From contig NZ_LMRZ01000003.1 in assembly GCF_001428305.1 (NCBI RefSeq), forward strand, positions 124,001 to 188,000: a stretch of 64,000 bases of DNA, in the 5' to 3' direction. Made by a program: the position numbers and the translations under genes. Shown one piece after another: positions 8,982 to 18,810 of the stretch; positions within the stretch are counted from its first letter, which is position 1; each line of letters starts with the position of its first letter. The notes beneath the pieces are model-generated. The model worked only from the letters and a program-made list of their open reading frames with translations. It searched no databases and was not told where the DNA came from. The stretch comes from Janibacter sp. Soil728 (GTDB lineage Bacteria > Actinomycetota > Actinomycetes > Actinomycetales > Dermatophilaceae).

Positions 8982-8996
8982 TACCTCCGGGGGGTA
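8982..8996. promoter_or_regulatory. CsoR-type copper operator
   Basis: The imperfect palindrome TACCTCCGGGGGGTA, embedded in GTATACCTCCGGGGGGTAC, has the TACC-C/G tract-GGTA form of CsoR and RicR operators of actinobacteria. It lies just upstream of the copper ATPase start, where a bound repressor would block transcription until Cu(I) is bound. No csoR gene is in the window. Confidence 0.7.
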
Positions 8997-9015
8997 CATT
9001 CCCATCCGCGCAGAC

Positions 9016-9053
9016 CAGGAGGCCTGATCGGTCCCGCCACGGGATCCCTCAGG
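9016..9053 (-). terminator. possible terminator of the IclR gene
   Basis: Nested short inverted repeats, CCTGA with TCAGG outside and CCCG with CGGG inside, overlap the stop codon of the IclR gene and precede the copper ATPase promoter. There is no T-tract on the minus strand, so it is a weak call. Confidence 0.35.
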
Positions 9054-9807
9054 CGCGCAACCGAGCGGTCACCGCGTCGGCCGCCCGTCGGACCGTCCGC
9101 GCGGCGGTGGCCACACGGGCAGGGTCTGGGGCCTCCCCGCCGTCCATCGTGTCGGACAGCCCGATCGCCGCGACCGGCCGGTCGAGGGGATCGACGACGG
9201 GTGCTGCCACGGTCCAGATGTGCGGGCTGATCTCGCCGCGCTCGATGGCATGACCATCGAGGCGGGTCAGGCGGAGCAGCTCGGCGAGCTCGCGATGGGT
9301 GCGCGGCCCCACGCCGGTGCGACTGACGAAACCATCCTCGGCGCTCAGCAGCGCCAGAACCTCGCGCCGCTCCATCCGCGACATGATCGCCCGCCCGGTC
9401 GCCGTGAGATAGGCCGGCATCCGCACGCCCGTGGCCGTGATGATGGCCGCGGAGCTGACCGCCTGCTCCTTGACCAGGTAGACGGTCTCCCAGCCACGCA
9501 GGACCGCGAGCTGGGCCGTCCCGCCGGTGGCCTCGGCGAGGTCCCGCACGATCGGCTGCGCCTGGCGCCGTAGCGGATCGCTGCGCACATAGGCGCTGCC
9601 GAGCTCGGAGACACCGGCGCCGAGGAGGTACCCGCCACCGGACCGGCTGACCAGGGCCAGCTCCTCGAGGACACCGAGCAGGTCGTAGACGCTCGACCTC
9701 GGCAGGTCCAGCGCGCGGACGAGCGCGCCCGCGCTCACCGGCCGGTTGTTGCCGGACAGGTGACGCAGGATCGCGACCGCTCGCCGCAGCGCTGGGACTT
9801 CTGGCAC
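9049..9807 (-). CDS. IclR-family transcriptional regulator
   Basis: 252-aa regulator with an N-terminal winged helix (residues 6-65, VLRALDLPRSSVYDLLGVLEEL) and a C-terminal effector domain, as in IclR proteins that control aromatic or organic-acid genes. It starts at GTG 9807, nine bases after the stop of the upstream yjiH-like gene, so the two are probably one transcript. The ribosome site is weak, consistent with coupling. Its effector is unknown; the neighbouring YjiH-like membrane protein is the likely target. Confidence 0.85.
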   Translation of the reverse strand: MPEVPALRRAVAILRHLSGNNRPVSAGALVRALDLPRSSVYDLLGVLEELALVSRSGGGYLLGAGVSELGSAYVRSDPLRRQAQPIVRDLAEATGGTAQLAVLRGWETVYLVKEQAVSSAAIITATGVRMPAYLTATGRAIMSRMERREVLALLSAEDGFVSRTGVGPRTHRELAELLRLTRLDGHAIERGEISPHIWTVAAPVVDPLDRPVAAIGLSDTMDGGEAPDPARVATAARTVRRAADAVTARLRA

Positions 9808-9816
9808 CGCCCGATG

Positions 9817-11199
9817 CTAGAGGAGGATGTGCGCGACCGGGGCCGCCACGAGGATCGTGAGCACGACTCGCTGGAACCACACGACCACGAGGTGCCAGAT
9901 CTTGATCGGGATGTCCGTCGCGAGGATGCACGGGACCATCGCCGAGAAGAAGATGATCTGGGAGACCGCGACGACCGCGACCACGAAGCGCGTGACGAGC
10001 GACTCGACGCCGGCGGCCTGGACCGCCGGGAGGAACATCTCGACGATGCCGAGCGCGATCGCCTTGCCCGCGAGGACTGGCTCCGGCAGCTGCGCCACCC
10101 AGGTGAAGGGGACGAAGATCCAGCCGATCCAGTCGAAGATCGCGGTGTGCTCCGCCAGCAGCAGGCCGATGAGGCCGACCGACAGGATCGAAGGGAGGAT
10201 CGCCGCGGCCATCAGGGTGCCGTCACGCAGGTTGGACCAGATGTTGCTCCAGAACCCGGGGACCTCCGCGAGCGCTCCCTTCGCCTCACGCCACGCAGTA
10301 CCCAACCGGTCGTGCGTGACCATCTCCTCCGGCTGCGGAGTGGCGTCGGGGTGGTAGTCGTCGCTGATGCGGGACAGCGGCGGGATCCAGACGGTGATCG
10401 CGGTGACGATGAAGGTCACGACGAGGGTGCCGAAGAAGTAGGTCAACCAGATGTCCATGATCCCCAGCGTCTTGGCGACGATGATCATGAAGGTCGCTGA
10501 GACGGTGGAGAAGCCGGTCGCGATGATCGCCGCCTCGCGGGTGCTGTACTTGCCCTCGCGGTAGACCCGGTTGGTGATGAGCAGACCCAGGGAGTAGCTG
10601 CCGACGAAGGACGCGACGGCGTCGACCGCGGAGCGCCCCGGGGTGCGGAAGACCGGCCGCATGATCGGCTGGACGATGACGCCGACGAACTCCATGAGCC
10701 CGTACCCGACGAGCAGTGCGAGGAAGACGGCTCCGACGGGGACGATGAGGCCGACCGGGATGACCAGCTTTTCCCACAGGAAGGGTCCGATGCCTTCGGC
10801 GGCCAGCCAGGAGGGCGCCGTCTCGGTGAGCATGACGACCGCGACGACCAGGCCCAGCACGTTGAGCACCGCGAAGATCGTGCGGGTCGTGCTCGCCCGC
10901 CAGGAGCCCGACACGAAGGGCCGCAGCGTCCCGAGCACCACGAGGGCCAGGATCGCGAAGGGGACGACGGGCTCGGCGTACTTCTGGATGGCGGTGACGA
11001 GGTGGTCGAGCGGGATCGTGTTCTTGCCCGCGATCGTGACCGGCACGAAGAACATGAAGATGCCGATGGCGCTGAAGACGAAGAACCGCCACTGCCCGGG
11101 CGGATTGCTGGTCGACGCGCGCGCTGCGCTCGTCTCGGTCCTGCTCGACATGACGTGGCCTGCTTCCCGGTGAACGACGGTGTTCGTGAATGACTCCAT
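9817..11199 (-). CDS. yjiH: YjiH-family membrane protein with nucleoside-recognition (Gate) domains
   Basis: Polytopic membrane protein of about 460 aa with some ten hydrophobic segments and Gate-type segments (VDAVASFVGSYSLGLLITNR and a C-terminal mirror). The YjiH group is thought to move small solutes; none is proven here. I choose ATG 11199 since GAAAGG lies seven bases upstream on the minus strand; an internal ATG at 11151 has no such site. It is divergent from the PucR-type regulator, and a perfect 16-bp palindrome sits between them. Confidence 0.78.
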   Translation of the reverse strand: MESFTNTVVHREAGHVMSSRTETSAARASTSNPPGQWRFFVFSAIGIFMFFVPVTIAGKNTIPLDHLVTAIQKYAEPVVPFAILALVVLGTLRPFVSGSWRASTTRTIFAVLNVLGLVVAVVMLTETAPSWLAAEGIGPFLWEKLVIPVGLIVPVGAVFLALLVGYGLMEFVGVIVQPIMRPVFRTPGRSAVDAVASFVGSYSLGLLITNRVYREGKYSTREAAIIATGFSTVSATFMIIVAKTLGIMDIWLTYFFGTLVVTFIVTAITVWIPPLSRISDDYHPDATPQPEEMVTHDRLGTAWREAKGALAEVPGFWSNIWSNLRDGTLMAAAILPSILSVGLIGLLLAEHTAIFDWIGWIFVPFTWVAQLPEPVLAGKAIALGIVEMFLPAVQAAGVESLVTRFVVAVVAVSQIIFFSAMVPCILATDIPIKIWHLVVVWFQRVVLTILVAAPVAHILL

Positions 11200-11245
11200 G
11201 GTTGACCTTTCAGCGGCCCTCCGGCAGCCCTTCGTGCCACGAAGT

Positions 11246-11261
11246 GTCCGACATGTCGGAC
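11246..11261. promoter_or_regulatory. perfect 16-bp palindrome, likely operator
   Basis: GTCCGACATGTCGGAC is perfectly symmetric and lies 47 bases upstream of the YjiH-like gene and 110 bases upstream of the PucR-type regulator gene, in the shared divergent promoter region. The flanks add partial symmetry (AAGT before, CTTC after). It may bind the PucR-like or the IclR-like regulator. Confidence 0.6.
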
Positions 11262-11371
11262 TTCGGTCGGGTGAGCAGCTCCTCGCCACGGGCCCGGGCG
11301 CGGCGGCTCGGCGGCTAACCTGCCCGGAGGGCACCAGTCAGCGAGGGCACACCACACCAGGAGCACGTCCG

Positions 11372-12565
11372 ATGCAGCACCACAACCGAGCGTCTGCTGG
11401 TCACCCGAGTCCCGCGACCAACCTCGACGACGCCCTGCAGGACCTCTCCGAAGCGGTCCAGCAGCGCCTCGTCGTGCTCGACGAGAGCATGCGGGTCATC
11501 GCCTACTCCATCCACGAGAGCGAGCCGGACCGCGCCCGCCTGTCGCACCTGCTCGCCCACAGCGACACCTGGCAGGCGCCTGCCGCCGGCAGCGGCGGCG
11601 CGACCACCCGCACCGCCGGCGACGGGACGCAGTGGGTGCTGCACCCCCTTCGCGATGACCGTCACCGGGTCGGCCACCTCCTGCACACGCGGGCGAAGGG
11701 GGTCCCCTCGCCTCCCGCGGGCGTCCTCACCGAGGGCGCGGCGCAGCTGGGCGTGCTCCTGTCGCTGCGCACCATGTACGCCGAGCGGGACGCGGCCCGG
11801 GCCCGCGGGCTGCTCACCGACCTGCTCGGTGAGCGGTCCTCCGAGGCCGGGCGAGCCGCTGCCGCAAGGGCGCTCGTTGACGAGGAGCTCGTCGGGTCGG
11901 CCGGGCAGTACTGCGCGGTCGTCCTGGCCGTCCCACCGGGCGAGCCGGGCGGCGACTGGGAGGCGCGCACAGCGGTGGACGCCACCATGGACTTCGTCGC
12001 CCGCACGTCCACCGCGACGGTGGTCGGCGGTGTCGTCGACGGACACGGCGTGCTCGTCTTCCCCCGACCGGTCGTGCCGGACCGCCTGGAGCGGATTCTC
12101 GGCGCTCCCGGGCTGGCGCAGGTGCGCGCGGGCATCGGTGGGGTCGTGGACGACCTGCCGTCCGTCGCCACCTCCCACGAGCAGGCCCGGCGGGCCTGGC
12201 GCGCAGCGTGCCTCGACCCGCAGACCCACCCCCGCGTCACGCAGTGGTCGGCGCTCGGGATCGACAAGCTCCTGCTCGCCCTGCCGCTGGACCAGCTGGG
12301 CCCCGAGGACCTGCCCGAGCCGGTCGCCCGGCTGCTGCGCTCCGACCACCGCGAGGTCGACGTGCCGACGCTCGAGGCCTACCTCGACGCCGGCGGCGAT
12401 GCGCAGGCGAGCGCAGTCGCGCTCGGCATCCACCGCTCGACGCTGTACTACCGGCTCACCCGGATCCGGGAGACGACGCAGGCCGACCTGGGCGATGGTC
12501 GGGTGCGTCGCGACCTGCACACGGGGCTGCGGGTGGCCCGTCTCGCGGGACTGCTCAGCGGCTGA
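11372..12565 (+). CDS. PucR/CdaR-type transcriptional regulator
   Basis: 397-aa regulator: an N-terminal sensory part, a GGDEF-like middle region (residues 165-270) and a C-terminal PucR helix-turn-helix with the motif ALGIHRSTLYYRLTRIRETT. Such proteins activate purine, polyol or aromatic catabolic genes. AGGAG lies eight bases before ATG 11372; the open frame extends further 5' without a better site. The 3' end overlaps the converging monooxygenase gene by 11 bases. Targets could be the divergent YjiH-like gene or the monooxygenase. Confidence 0.85.
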   Translation: MQHHNRASAGHPSPATNLDDALQDLSEAVQQRLVVLDESMRVIAYSIHESEPDRARLSHLLAHSDTWQAPAAGSGGATTRTAGDGTQWVLHPLRDDRHRVGHLLHTRAKGVPSPPAGVLTEGAAQLGVLLSLRTMYAERDAARARGLLTDLLGERSSEAGRAAAARALVDEELVGSAGQYCAVVLAVPPGEPGGDWEARTAVDATMDFVARTSTATVVGGVVDGHGVLVFPRPVVPDRLERILGAPGLAQVRAGIGGVVDDLPSVATSHEQARRAWRAACLDPQTHPRVTQWSALGIDKLLLALPLDQLGPEDLPEPVARLLRSDHREVDVPTLEAYLDAGGDAQASAVALGIHRSTLYYRLTRIRETTQADLGDGRVRRDLHTGLRVARLAGLLSG

Positions 12566-13778
12566 GCGACCCCGGGCGGATCCCGGTGTCCCGGGTCGGG
12601 TCGTAGCCGTGGATCCACGCGAGCTTGTCCTCGAACCAGTCGGCGCCCGCCATCGCGGCATTGCGCGCGTCGGCCTGGGGGCCGTCGGGCAGGTGGAGCA
12701 CCTCGGCGACCTGGGCCGAGGCGAACTGGACTGCGCGCGTGCGCATCCGGCGCCGCGCCTCGAAGGCCTCGAAGGCTGCCGTCGGGTCGCCCGCGCCCAC
12801 CGTCGCCAGCTGCTCCGCGAGCGCCCAGGTGTCCTCGATGGCCTGGTTGGCGCCCTGCCCGTGGTGCGGGACGAGGGCGTGCGCGGCGTCGCCGAGGAGC
12901 ACGACCCTCCCCCTGTGCCAGCTGGCCAGCGGCGGGCGGCGCATGAGTGCCCAGCGCTGGGTGACCTCCACGGCCCCGAGCATCTGCGTCACCGCGGGGT
13001 GCCACCCGGCGAAGGGAGCAAATTTTTCCTCGTCGCGCGCGGGCACGACCCACTGGTCCGCGGTCCACTCCTGGGGGTCCCGGCTCACCGCGAGGAAGTT
13101 CACGTCCTGCCCCTCACCGCCCATCGCGTAGTGCAGGAGGTGACCGGTCGGGCCGATCCAGAACTGGATCGCATGCGGGTCGGGCAGCTCGGTCAGCTGC
13201 TCGGTGGGGATGATCCCGCGGAAGCCGGAGCGACCGGAGTAGATCGCGTCGTCGTGGCCGACCACCCAGCGACGGAGCATCGAGCGGGCCCCGTCCGCGC
13301 CGACGACGATGCCCGCGCTGCGCTGCGAGCCGTCCGCCAGGTCCAGCAGGACCCGGTCGCCGTCCTCGTGCAGGTCGGTCACGTGATGGGAGAGCAGGAT
13401 CCGGTCCGGGCCGACCGCCTCGGAGAGGACTCGCTGCAGATCGGCTCGGTGCACACCCAGGTAGTCCGCCCCGAAGCGCTCTCGGTACGCGGACCCGACC
13501 GGGGTACGGCCGAGCGTCGTCCCGGAGCGCCCGTCGCGGAAGACCAGGTCGGTCTGCGCCCACGACACCTCCTCGAGAGCACCGAGGACACCGAGGCGGG
13601 CGAAGAGGTTGTTGGCATTGGCCGACAGCGCAACGGCCGCGCCGACCTCACGCAGCTCGGCGGTGCGCTCGAGGATCGTCGCGTCGATGCCGTGCTCGCG
13701 CAGGGCGAGGGCAAGGGTGAGGCCGCCGATGCCGGCGCCGATGATCACCACGTCGTCGTGGGGAGTCTGCTGGTCCAT
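12555..13778 (-). CDS. FAD-dependent aromatic monooxygenase (salicylate hydroxylase-like)
   Basis: 407-aa class A flavoprotein hydroxylase. Seen: FAD Rossmann motif VVIIGAGIGGLTLALAL near residue 10, the DG motif VVGADGARSMLRR, and the GDAAHALVPHHGQGANQAIED loop beginning near residue 288 that binds the FAD phosphate. This family inserts one oxygen atom into an aromatic ring using NAD(P)H. Salicylate or 3-hydroxybenzoate hydroxylase are the nearest named relatives by motif; the substrate here is not decided. ATG 13778 is the start that places the Rossmann motif at the usual distance. It converges with the PucR-type regulator. Confidence 0.85.
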   Translation of the reverse strand: MDQQTPHDDVVIIGAGIGGLTLALALREHGIDATILERTAELREVGAAVALSANANNLFARLGVLGALEEVSWAQTDLVFRDGRSGTTLGRTPVGSAYRERFGADYLGVHRADLQRVLSEAVGPDRILLSHHVTDLHEDGDRVLLDLADGSQRSAGIVVGADGARSMLRRWVVGHDDAIYSGRSGFRGIIPTEQLTELPDPHAIQFWIGPTGHLLHYAMGGEGQDVNFLAVSRDPQEWTADQWVVPARDEEKFAPFAGWHPAVTQMLGAVEVTQRWALMRRPPLASWHRGRVVLLGDAAHALVPHHGQGANQAIEDTWALAEQLATVGAGDPTAAFEAFEARRRMRTRAVQFASAQVAEVLHLPDGPQADARNAAMAGADWFEDKLAWIHGYDPTRDTGIRPGSLSR

Positions 13779-13891
13779 ACCGACGACGCTAGAGCGACAC
13801 GCTGTCGCTGTCATCGGGCGTGATGACGCATCTGACCGGCAGTTCTTGCGACACTCTGTCGGATCGCTGACCGAGGTGGCATGCTCCGTCC

Positions 13892-15244
13892 GTGACCTCC
13901 GCAGACGCGCTCTTCTCCCGGGTGGTGCGACGCGACCTCGAGGCAGAGGCCGAGCTGCCCACGGCTGTGCGAGCAGACTTGCCGGGCAACTCCCTTCGCC
14001 TCATCGGAGCCAACGCGCTCCAGTCCTCGGGAGACCAGAGCGTCAACGCGTCCACCGTCCTGCCGTGGCTCTTCCACGCGCTCGGGGTGCCGGCCGTGCT
14101 CACGGGTCTGCTCGTCCCGATCCGCGAGTCCGGATCGATGCTCCCGCAGGCCTTCCTCACCCCCCTCGTCGTGCGGGTCCGGCGGCGCACCCACGTCTTC
14201 GTCGCCGGCGCGATCATCCAGGCGGCGTCCGTGGCGGTCATGGCCGGCACGGCCGCGCTCGCCAGCGGTCTGGTCGCCGGCATCATCATCGTGGCGGCGC
14301 TCGCCGTCTTCTCCCTCGGCCGGTGCCTGTGCTCGATCTCGTCCAAGGACGTGCAGGGACGCACCATGCCGAAGGGAGAGCGCGGCCAGGTCAACGGCCT
14401 CGCGACGACCGCCTCGGGACTGGTCGCCATCACCCTCGGCCTCGCCGTGCGGGCGCTCGGCGAAGACCTCGACGTCACGATCCTCGCGGGGATCCTCGGC
14501 CTCGGGGCCGTGCTGTGGGTCCTCGTCGCTCTGGTCTACTCCGGCATCCGCGAGCCGGTCGACGAGGGTGCGCTCCCTTCGAGACGGTCGCGGGGCGACC
14601 TCCTCAGGGAGCGTGAGGACGAGGGGCCGGGATGGTTGGCGCAGACGCTGACGCTGCTGCGTGAGGACCGCGTGTTCCGCTCCTTCGTCACCGTCCGCGG
14701 CTTCCTGCTCGTCTCCTCGCTCAGCCCGCCCTTCATCGTCACGCTCGCGGTGCAGTCGGGTGCGCCGGCACTCACCGGGCTCGGGGGCTTCATCATCGCG
14801 TCAGGCCTGGCCGCGCTCCTCGGCGGACGGGTCTTCGGGCGGCTCGCCGACCGCTCGAGCAAGCACCTGATGACGGTCGGCGCCGCCCTGGCCTCCGTCG
14901 TGCTCGTGACACTCGTCCTGATCGTCACGCTGCTCGACCTCGATGGCGGCAGCCTGCTCACCTACGCGATCTTCGTCAGCAGCTACTTCCTCGTGACGAT
15001 GCTGCACACCGCGGTGCGCGTCGGTCGCAAGACCTATGTCATCGACATGGCCGAGGGTGACCGGCGCACGACCTATGTCGCCGTCTCCAACTCGGCGATG
15101 GGCGTGATCCTGCTCGTCGTCGGCGCGATCAGCTCGGTGATCGCCGGCTTCGGCATCGTGTGGGCGTTGCTCTTCCTCGCGGCGCTCGGCGTGCTGGGGG
15201 TCGTGTCGTCGACGCGGCTGCCGGAGGTCTCCCGCGGCGCCTGA
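13892..15244 (+). CDS. MFS transporter
   Basis: 450-aa polytopic membrane protein with about 12 hydrophobic segments. The long soluble N-terminus (about 35 residues) and the central loop around residues 215-245 (charged, Arg and Glu rich) fit a major facilitator. It starts with GTG. No substrate motif is clear. It is divergent from the monooxygenase gene (113 bases apart) and 64 bases upstream of the drug-exporter-like MFS, so it may lead the following operon. Confidence 0.78.
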   Translation: MTSADALFSRVVRRDLEAEAELPTAVRADLPGNSLRLIGANALQSSGDQSVNASTVLPWLFHALGVPAVLTGLLVPIRESGSMLPQAFLTPLVVRVRRRTHVFVAGAIIQAASVAVMAGTAALASGLVAGIIIVAALAVFSLGRCLCSISSKDVQGRTMPKGERGQVNGLATTASGLVAITLGLAVRALGEDLDVTILAGILGLGAVLWVLVALVYSGIREPVDEGALPSRRSRGDLLREREDEGPGWLAQTLTLLREDRVFRSFVTVRGFLLVSSLSPPFIVTLAVQSGAPALTGLGGFIIASGLAALLGGRVFGRLADRSSKHLMTVGAALASVVLVTLVLIVTLLDLDGGSLLTYAIFVSSYFLVTMLHTAVRVGRKTYVIDMAEGDRRTTYVAVSNSAMGVILLVVGAISSVIAGFGIVWALLFLAALGVLGVVSSTRLPEVSRGA

Positions 15245-15308
15245 TGCTCAGTCTGGACCGAGCGCAGCACGGACGATGGAGGACGATGGCCTCGTGGGAG
15301 ACGAACGG

Positions 15309-16736
15309 ATGACGAGCGCACACGACAGCGGTCTCGGTGGCGACACCGGGCTGCGTCTGGACTCGGCTCGCGGCCGCTGGCTGCTTGTCATGACGATCCT
15401 CGGCTCGGGCATGGCCGGGATCGACGCGACGATCGTCAATGTCGCACTCCCGCAGATCGGGCGCTCCTTCAAGACCTCCTTCACGACGCTGCAGTGGGTC
15501 GTCACCGGCTACGCGCTCACCCTGGCCGCCTTCATCCTCCTCGGCGGCGTGCTCGGCGACCGCCTGGGCCGGCTGCGCGTCTTCGTCATCGGGGTCGTGT
15601 GGTTCACCGTCGCATCGCTGGCCTGCGGACTCGCCCCGACAGCCGGCACGCTCGTCGCGGCCCGTGCCCTGCAGGGCATCGGCGGAGCGCTGCTCACCCC
15701 GGGCAGCCTGGCGCTGCTGCAGTCCGCCTTCGCCCGCGAGGACCGCTCGCGCGCGATCGGCACCTGGGCGGGCCTGGGCGGCGTCGCCATGGCCGTCGGG
15801 CCCTTCGTCGGTGGCTGGCTCGTCGAGGTCGCCTCGTGGCGGTGGGTCTTCCTCATCAACCTGCCCGTCGCGGCAGTGGTGCTGCTCATCGCGCGGGGAC
15901 TTCCCCCCTTCGCCCGGCCCGTGGGCAGGCCTCCCCGCCTGGACGTCCTCGGTGCCGGCCTCGGGGTGCTCGCCCTGGCCGGCGCCACCTACGCCCTCAC
16001 CGAGATCGGCGGAGGCGAGCTCTCCCCCTTCGCCATCGGGGCGGCGGCGGTGGGCGGGATCGGGACAGCGGCCTTCATCCGGCACGAGCACCGCACCGCC
16101 CACCCCATGCTGCCGCTGACGATCTTCGCCTCGCGGACCTTCACGACGGTCAACGCCGTGACCTTCCTCGTCTACGGCGGGATGGGCGTGGTCTTCCTCC
16201 TCCTCGTCCTCCAGCTGCAGGTCGTCGCAGGGTGGTCCCCGCTGGCCTCCGGCATCGCGAGCCTGCCCACGACGGCGATGATGATGCTCGGGTCGAGCCG
16301 CTCGGGCGTGCTGGCCGATCGCATCGGACCGAGGCTGCAGATGGGGGCCGGGCCGCTCGTCATGGCCGCGGGCATCCTGCTCCTGCTGCGGATCGGCACG
16401 GACACCGACTACGTGCTCGACGTGCTGCCCGGCGTCCTCGTCTTCGGGCTCGGACTCACCGCCCTGGTCGCCCCGCTGACGTCCACCGCGCTGGCCTCCG
16501 CACCCGACGAGTACGCCGGCCTCGCCTCCGGGGTCAACAACGCGGTCGCCCGCACCGGTGGGCTCATCGGGATCGCCGCCGTGCCGGCCCTGGCCGGGCT
16601 GACGGGACAGATCGTGGAGGACCCCGCTGCCTTCGACGACGGGTTCCGGGTCGCGATGCTCACGTGCGCAGTGGTGATCGCCGCGGGCGGAGCGCTGGCG
16701 GCGACCGTGCTGCGAGGCCGTACCGTGGGCGAGTGA
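15309..16736 (+). CDS. MFS exporter, DHA2 (EmrB/QacA) family
   Basis: 475-aa transporter with 14 hydrophobic segments. Family marks are [18 protein letters not shown] in helix 1, the loop [13 protein letters not shown], and [18 protein letters not shown] (motif C region). Members expel drugs or metabolites with protons. I chose ATG 15309 with GGGAG about eight bases upstream; ATG 15276 in the same frame is possible. Its stop overlaps the GTG start of kynA, so it is co-translated with the kynurenine genes and may export a pathway product such as anthranilate. That role is an inference. Confidence 0.85.
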   Translation: MTSAHDSGLGGDTGLRLDSARGRWLLVMTILGSGMAGIDATIVNVALPQIGRSFKTSFTTLQWVVTGYALTLAAFILLGGVLGDRLGRLRVFVIGVVWFTVASLACGLAPTAGTLVAARALQGIGGALLTPGSLALLQSAFAREDRSRAIGTWAGLGGVAMAVGPFVGGWLVEVASWRWVFLINLPVAAVVLLIARGLPPFARPVGRPPRLDVLGAGLGVLALAGATYALTEIGGGELSPFAIGAAAVGGIGTAAFIRHEHRTAHPMLPLTIFASRTFTTVNAVTFLVYGGMGVVFLLLVLQLQVVAGWSPLASGIASLPTTAMMMLGSSRSGVLADRIGPRLQMGAGPLVMAAGILLLLRIGTDTDYVLDVLPGVLVFGLGLTALVAPLTSTALASAPDEYAGLASGVNNAVARTGGLIGIAAVPALAGLTGQIVEDPAAFDDGFRVAMLTCAVVIAAGGALAATVLRGRTVGE

Positions 16737-17575
16737 CCGGCAACACGCGAGACATCGAGGCAGGCGTCCACCAAGACTTCCGGGAGGAGATGTCCTACGG
16801 GTCGTACCTGGCGCTCGAGACGCTGCTCGACGCGCAGCGACCGGTGAGCGAGCACCACGACGAGATGCTCTTCATCATCCAGCACCAGACCTCCGAGCTG
16901 TGGCTCAAGCTCGTACTGCACGAGACCCGCTCGGCGATGCAGCTGCTCGCCGCCGACGAGATGCGGATGGCGCTCAAGCGGATCGCGCGGGTCAAGCACA
17001 TCCAGCGCACGCTCACCGACCAGTGGTCCGTGCTGGCGACGCTCACGCCGACGGAGTACCAGGAGTTTCGCCCCCACCTCGGTCACGCGTCCGGCTTCCA
17101 GTCCTGGCAGTACCGCGCCGTGGAGTTCGCCCTGGGCAACAAGCACGCCGGCATGCTGCGGGTCCACGAGGCCGACCCCGAGGCGCACGTGGTGCTCACC
17201 GAGCTGCTCGAGGCCCCGAGCCTCTACGACGAGTTCCTCCGGTACCTCGCACGGCGCGGCTACGCCATCCCCGAGCACGTGCTCACCCGTGACGTCACGC
17301 GCGCCCACGAGCTCGACCCGGAGCTGACCCGGGTCCTCACGCAGATCTACGCGGAGGCGGAGGACAACTGGGACGTCTACGAGGCCTGCGAGGAGCTCGT
17401 CGACCTCGAGGACAACTTCCAGCTGTGGCGCTTCCGCCACCTCAAGACCGTGCAGCGGGTCATCGGGATGAAGACGGGCACCGGCGGCAGCTCCGGTGTC
17501 GGGTTCCTGCAGAAGGCCCTCGAGCTGACCTTCTTCCCCGAGCTCTTCGCCGTGCGGACGGAGATCGGGTCGTGA
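16733..17575 (+). CDS. kynA: tryptophan 2,3-dioxygenase
   Basis: Haem enzyme that opens the indole ring of L-tryptophan to N-formylkynurenine. The 280-aa protein has the family segments [16 protein letters not shown] (substrate pocket, near residue 45), [14 protein letters not shown] (Arg and Ser binding the substrate) and GSSGVGFLQ near the C-terminus. The start is GTG 16733, which overlaps the preceding MFS stop as GTGA; its stop overlaps the kynU start in the same way. Confidence 0.95.
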   Translation: MTGNTRDIEAGVHQDFREEMSYGSYLALETLLDAQRPVSEHHDEMLFIIQHQTSELWLKLVLHETRSAMQLLAADEMRMALKRIARVKHIQRTLTDQWSVLATLTPTEYQEFRPHLGHASGFQSWQYRAVEFALGNKHAGMLRVHEADPEAHVVLTELLEAPSLYDEFLRYLARRGYAIPEHVLTRDVTRAHELDPELTRVLTQIYAEAEDNWDVYEACEELVDLEDNFQLWRFRHLKTVQRVIGMKTGTGGSSGVGFLQKALELTFFPELFAVRTEIGS

Positions 17576-18810
17576 GCGGCGTCGGCAGTGCACAGGCGTT
17601 GCGGGACAAGGCGGCTGCGCTCGACGCGGCAGACCCCCTTCGTCATTGTCGGGAGCTGTACGTGCCGGCCGAAGGCCTCGTCGCCTACCTCGACGGCAAC
17701 TCGCTGGGCCGCCCTCTCTTGGCCACCGCGCAGCGGATCACCGACCTCGTCGCCCACGACTGGGGCACTCGACTCATCCGGTCGTGGGAGGAGCAGTGGA
17801 TGGACCTGCCGCTGCGCCTCGGTGATCGGATCGGCGAGGTCTGCCTGGGCGCTGCTGCCGGCCAGAGCGTCGTCGGCGACTCGACCACGGTGATGCTCTA
17901 CAAGCTGCTCCGGGCAGCCGTCGCCGCGGCCGGTCCCGCACGGCCCGAGATCGTGGTGGACACGGAGAACTTCCCGACCGATCGCTATGTGGCCCAGGGC
18001 ATCGCGGACGAGACCGGAGCGCAGCTGGTCTGGATCGAGCCGGACCCGACGAAGGGGGTCACCCCCGACCTCGTCGAGGCCGCACTCACCGAGCGCACCG
18101 GTGTCGTCCTGCTGTCCCATGTCGCCTACAAGTCCGCGTGGATCGCGGACCTGCCCGAGATCACCCGGCGGGTGCACGACGCCGGCGCCCTCGTCCTGTG
18201 GGACCTGTGCCACTCGGTCGGTGTGGTGCGCAGCGACCTCGACGCGCACGACGTGGACCTCGCGGTGGGGTGCACCTACAAGTTCCTCGGCGGCGGACCG
18301 GGCGCGCCAGCCTTCGGCTATGTCGCGGCGCGCCACCAGGAGCGGCTGAGCCAGCCGATCCAGGGGTGGATGGGCCACGCCGAACCCTTCGTCATGGGAC
18401 CCGACTACCGGCCGGGTGCGGGGATGCGCGGGTTCATCTCCGGCACTCCCCCGGTGCTCGGGATGGTGGGCATCGAGGACACCGTCGACCTCATCGAGTC
18501 CGTCGGGCTGGATGCGGTGCGGGACCAGGCCGCTCGGCTCGGGCGCTTCGTCATCGAGTCCGTCGACGAGCTGCTCGCCGGGCACGGGGTGCGGGTCACC
18601 TCGCCGCTCGACGACGAGCAGCGAGGCGGGCATGTCACCCTGGCGCACCCGAGGTTCCGAGAGGTCTACCGGGAGCTGTGGGCGCAGGACGTCGTGCCGG
18701 ACTTCCGCGAGCCCGACGGCATCCGGCTCGGGCTGTCGCCGCTGAGCACGTCCTACGCCGAGGTGGCCGAGACGCTCGTGCGGATCGAGGCGCTGCTCAG
18801 CGCGGCGTGA
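17572..18810 (+). CDS. kynU: kynureninase
   Basis: PLP enzyme that cleaves kynurenine to anthranilate and alanine. The 412-aa protein shows [10 protein letters not shown] near the N-terminus, the aspartate pair of WDLCHSVGV, and the PLP lysine in [17 protein letters not shown] 17572 overlaps the kynA stop. The 3' end overlaps the converging formamidase gene by 14 bases. With kynA and the formamidase it makes a full tryptophan-to-anthranilate route. Confidence 0.95.
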   Translation: MSGVGSAQALRDKAAALDAADPLRHCRELYVPAEGLVAYLDGNSLGRPLLATAQRITDLVAHDWGTRLIRSWEEQWMDLPLRLGDRIGEVCLGAAAGQSVVGDSTTVMLYKLLRAAVAAAGPARPEIVVDTENFPTDRYVAQGIADETGAQLVWIEPDPTKGVTPDLVEAALTERTGVVLLSHVAYKSAWIADLPEITRRVHDAGALVLWDLCHSVGVVRSDLDAHDVDLAVGCTYKFLGGGPGAPAFGYVAARHQERLSQPIQGWMGHAEPFVMGPDYRPGAGMRGFISGTPPVLGMVGIEDTVDLIESVGLDAVRDQAARLGRFVIESVDELLAGHGVRVTSPLDDEQRGGHVTLAHPRFREVYRELWAQDVVPDFREPDGIRLGLSPLSTSYAEVAETLVRIEALLSAA

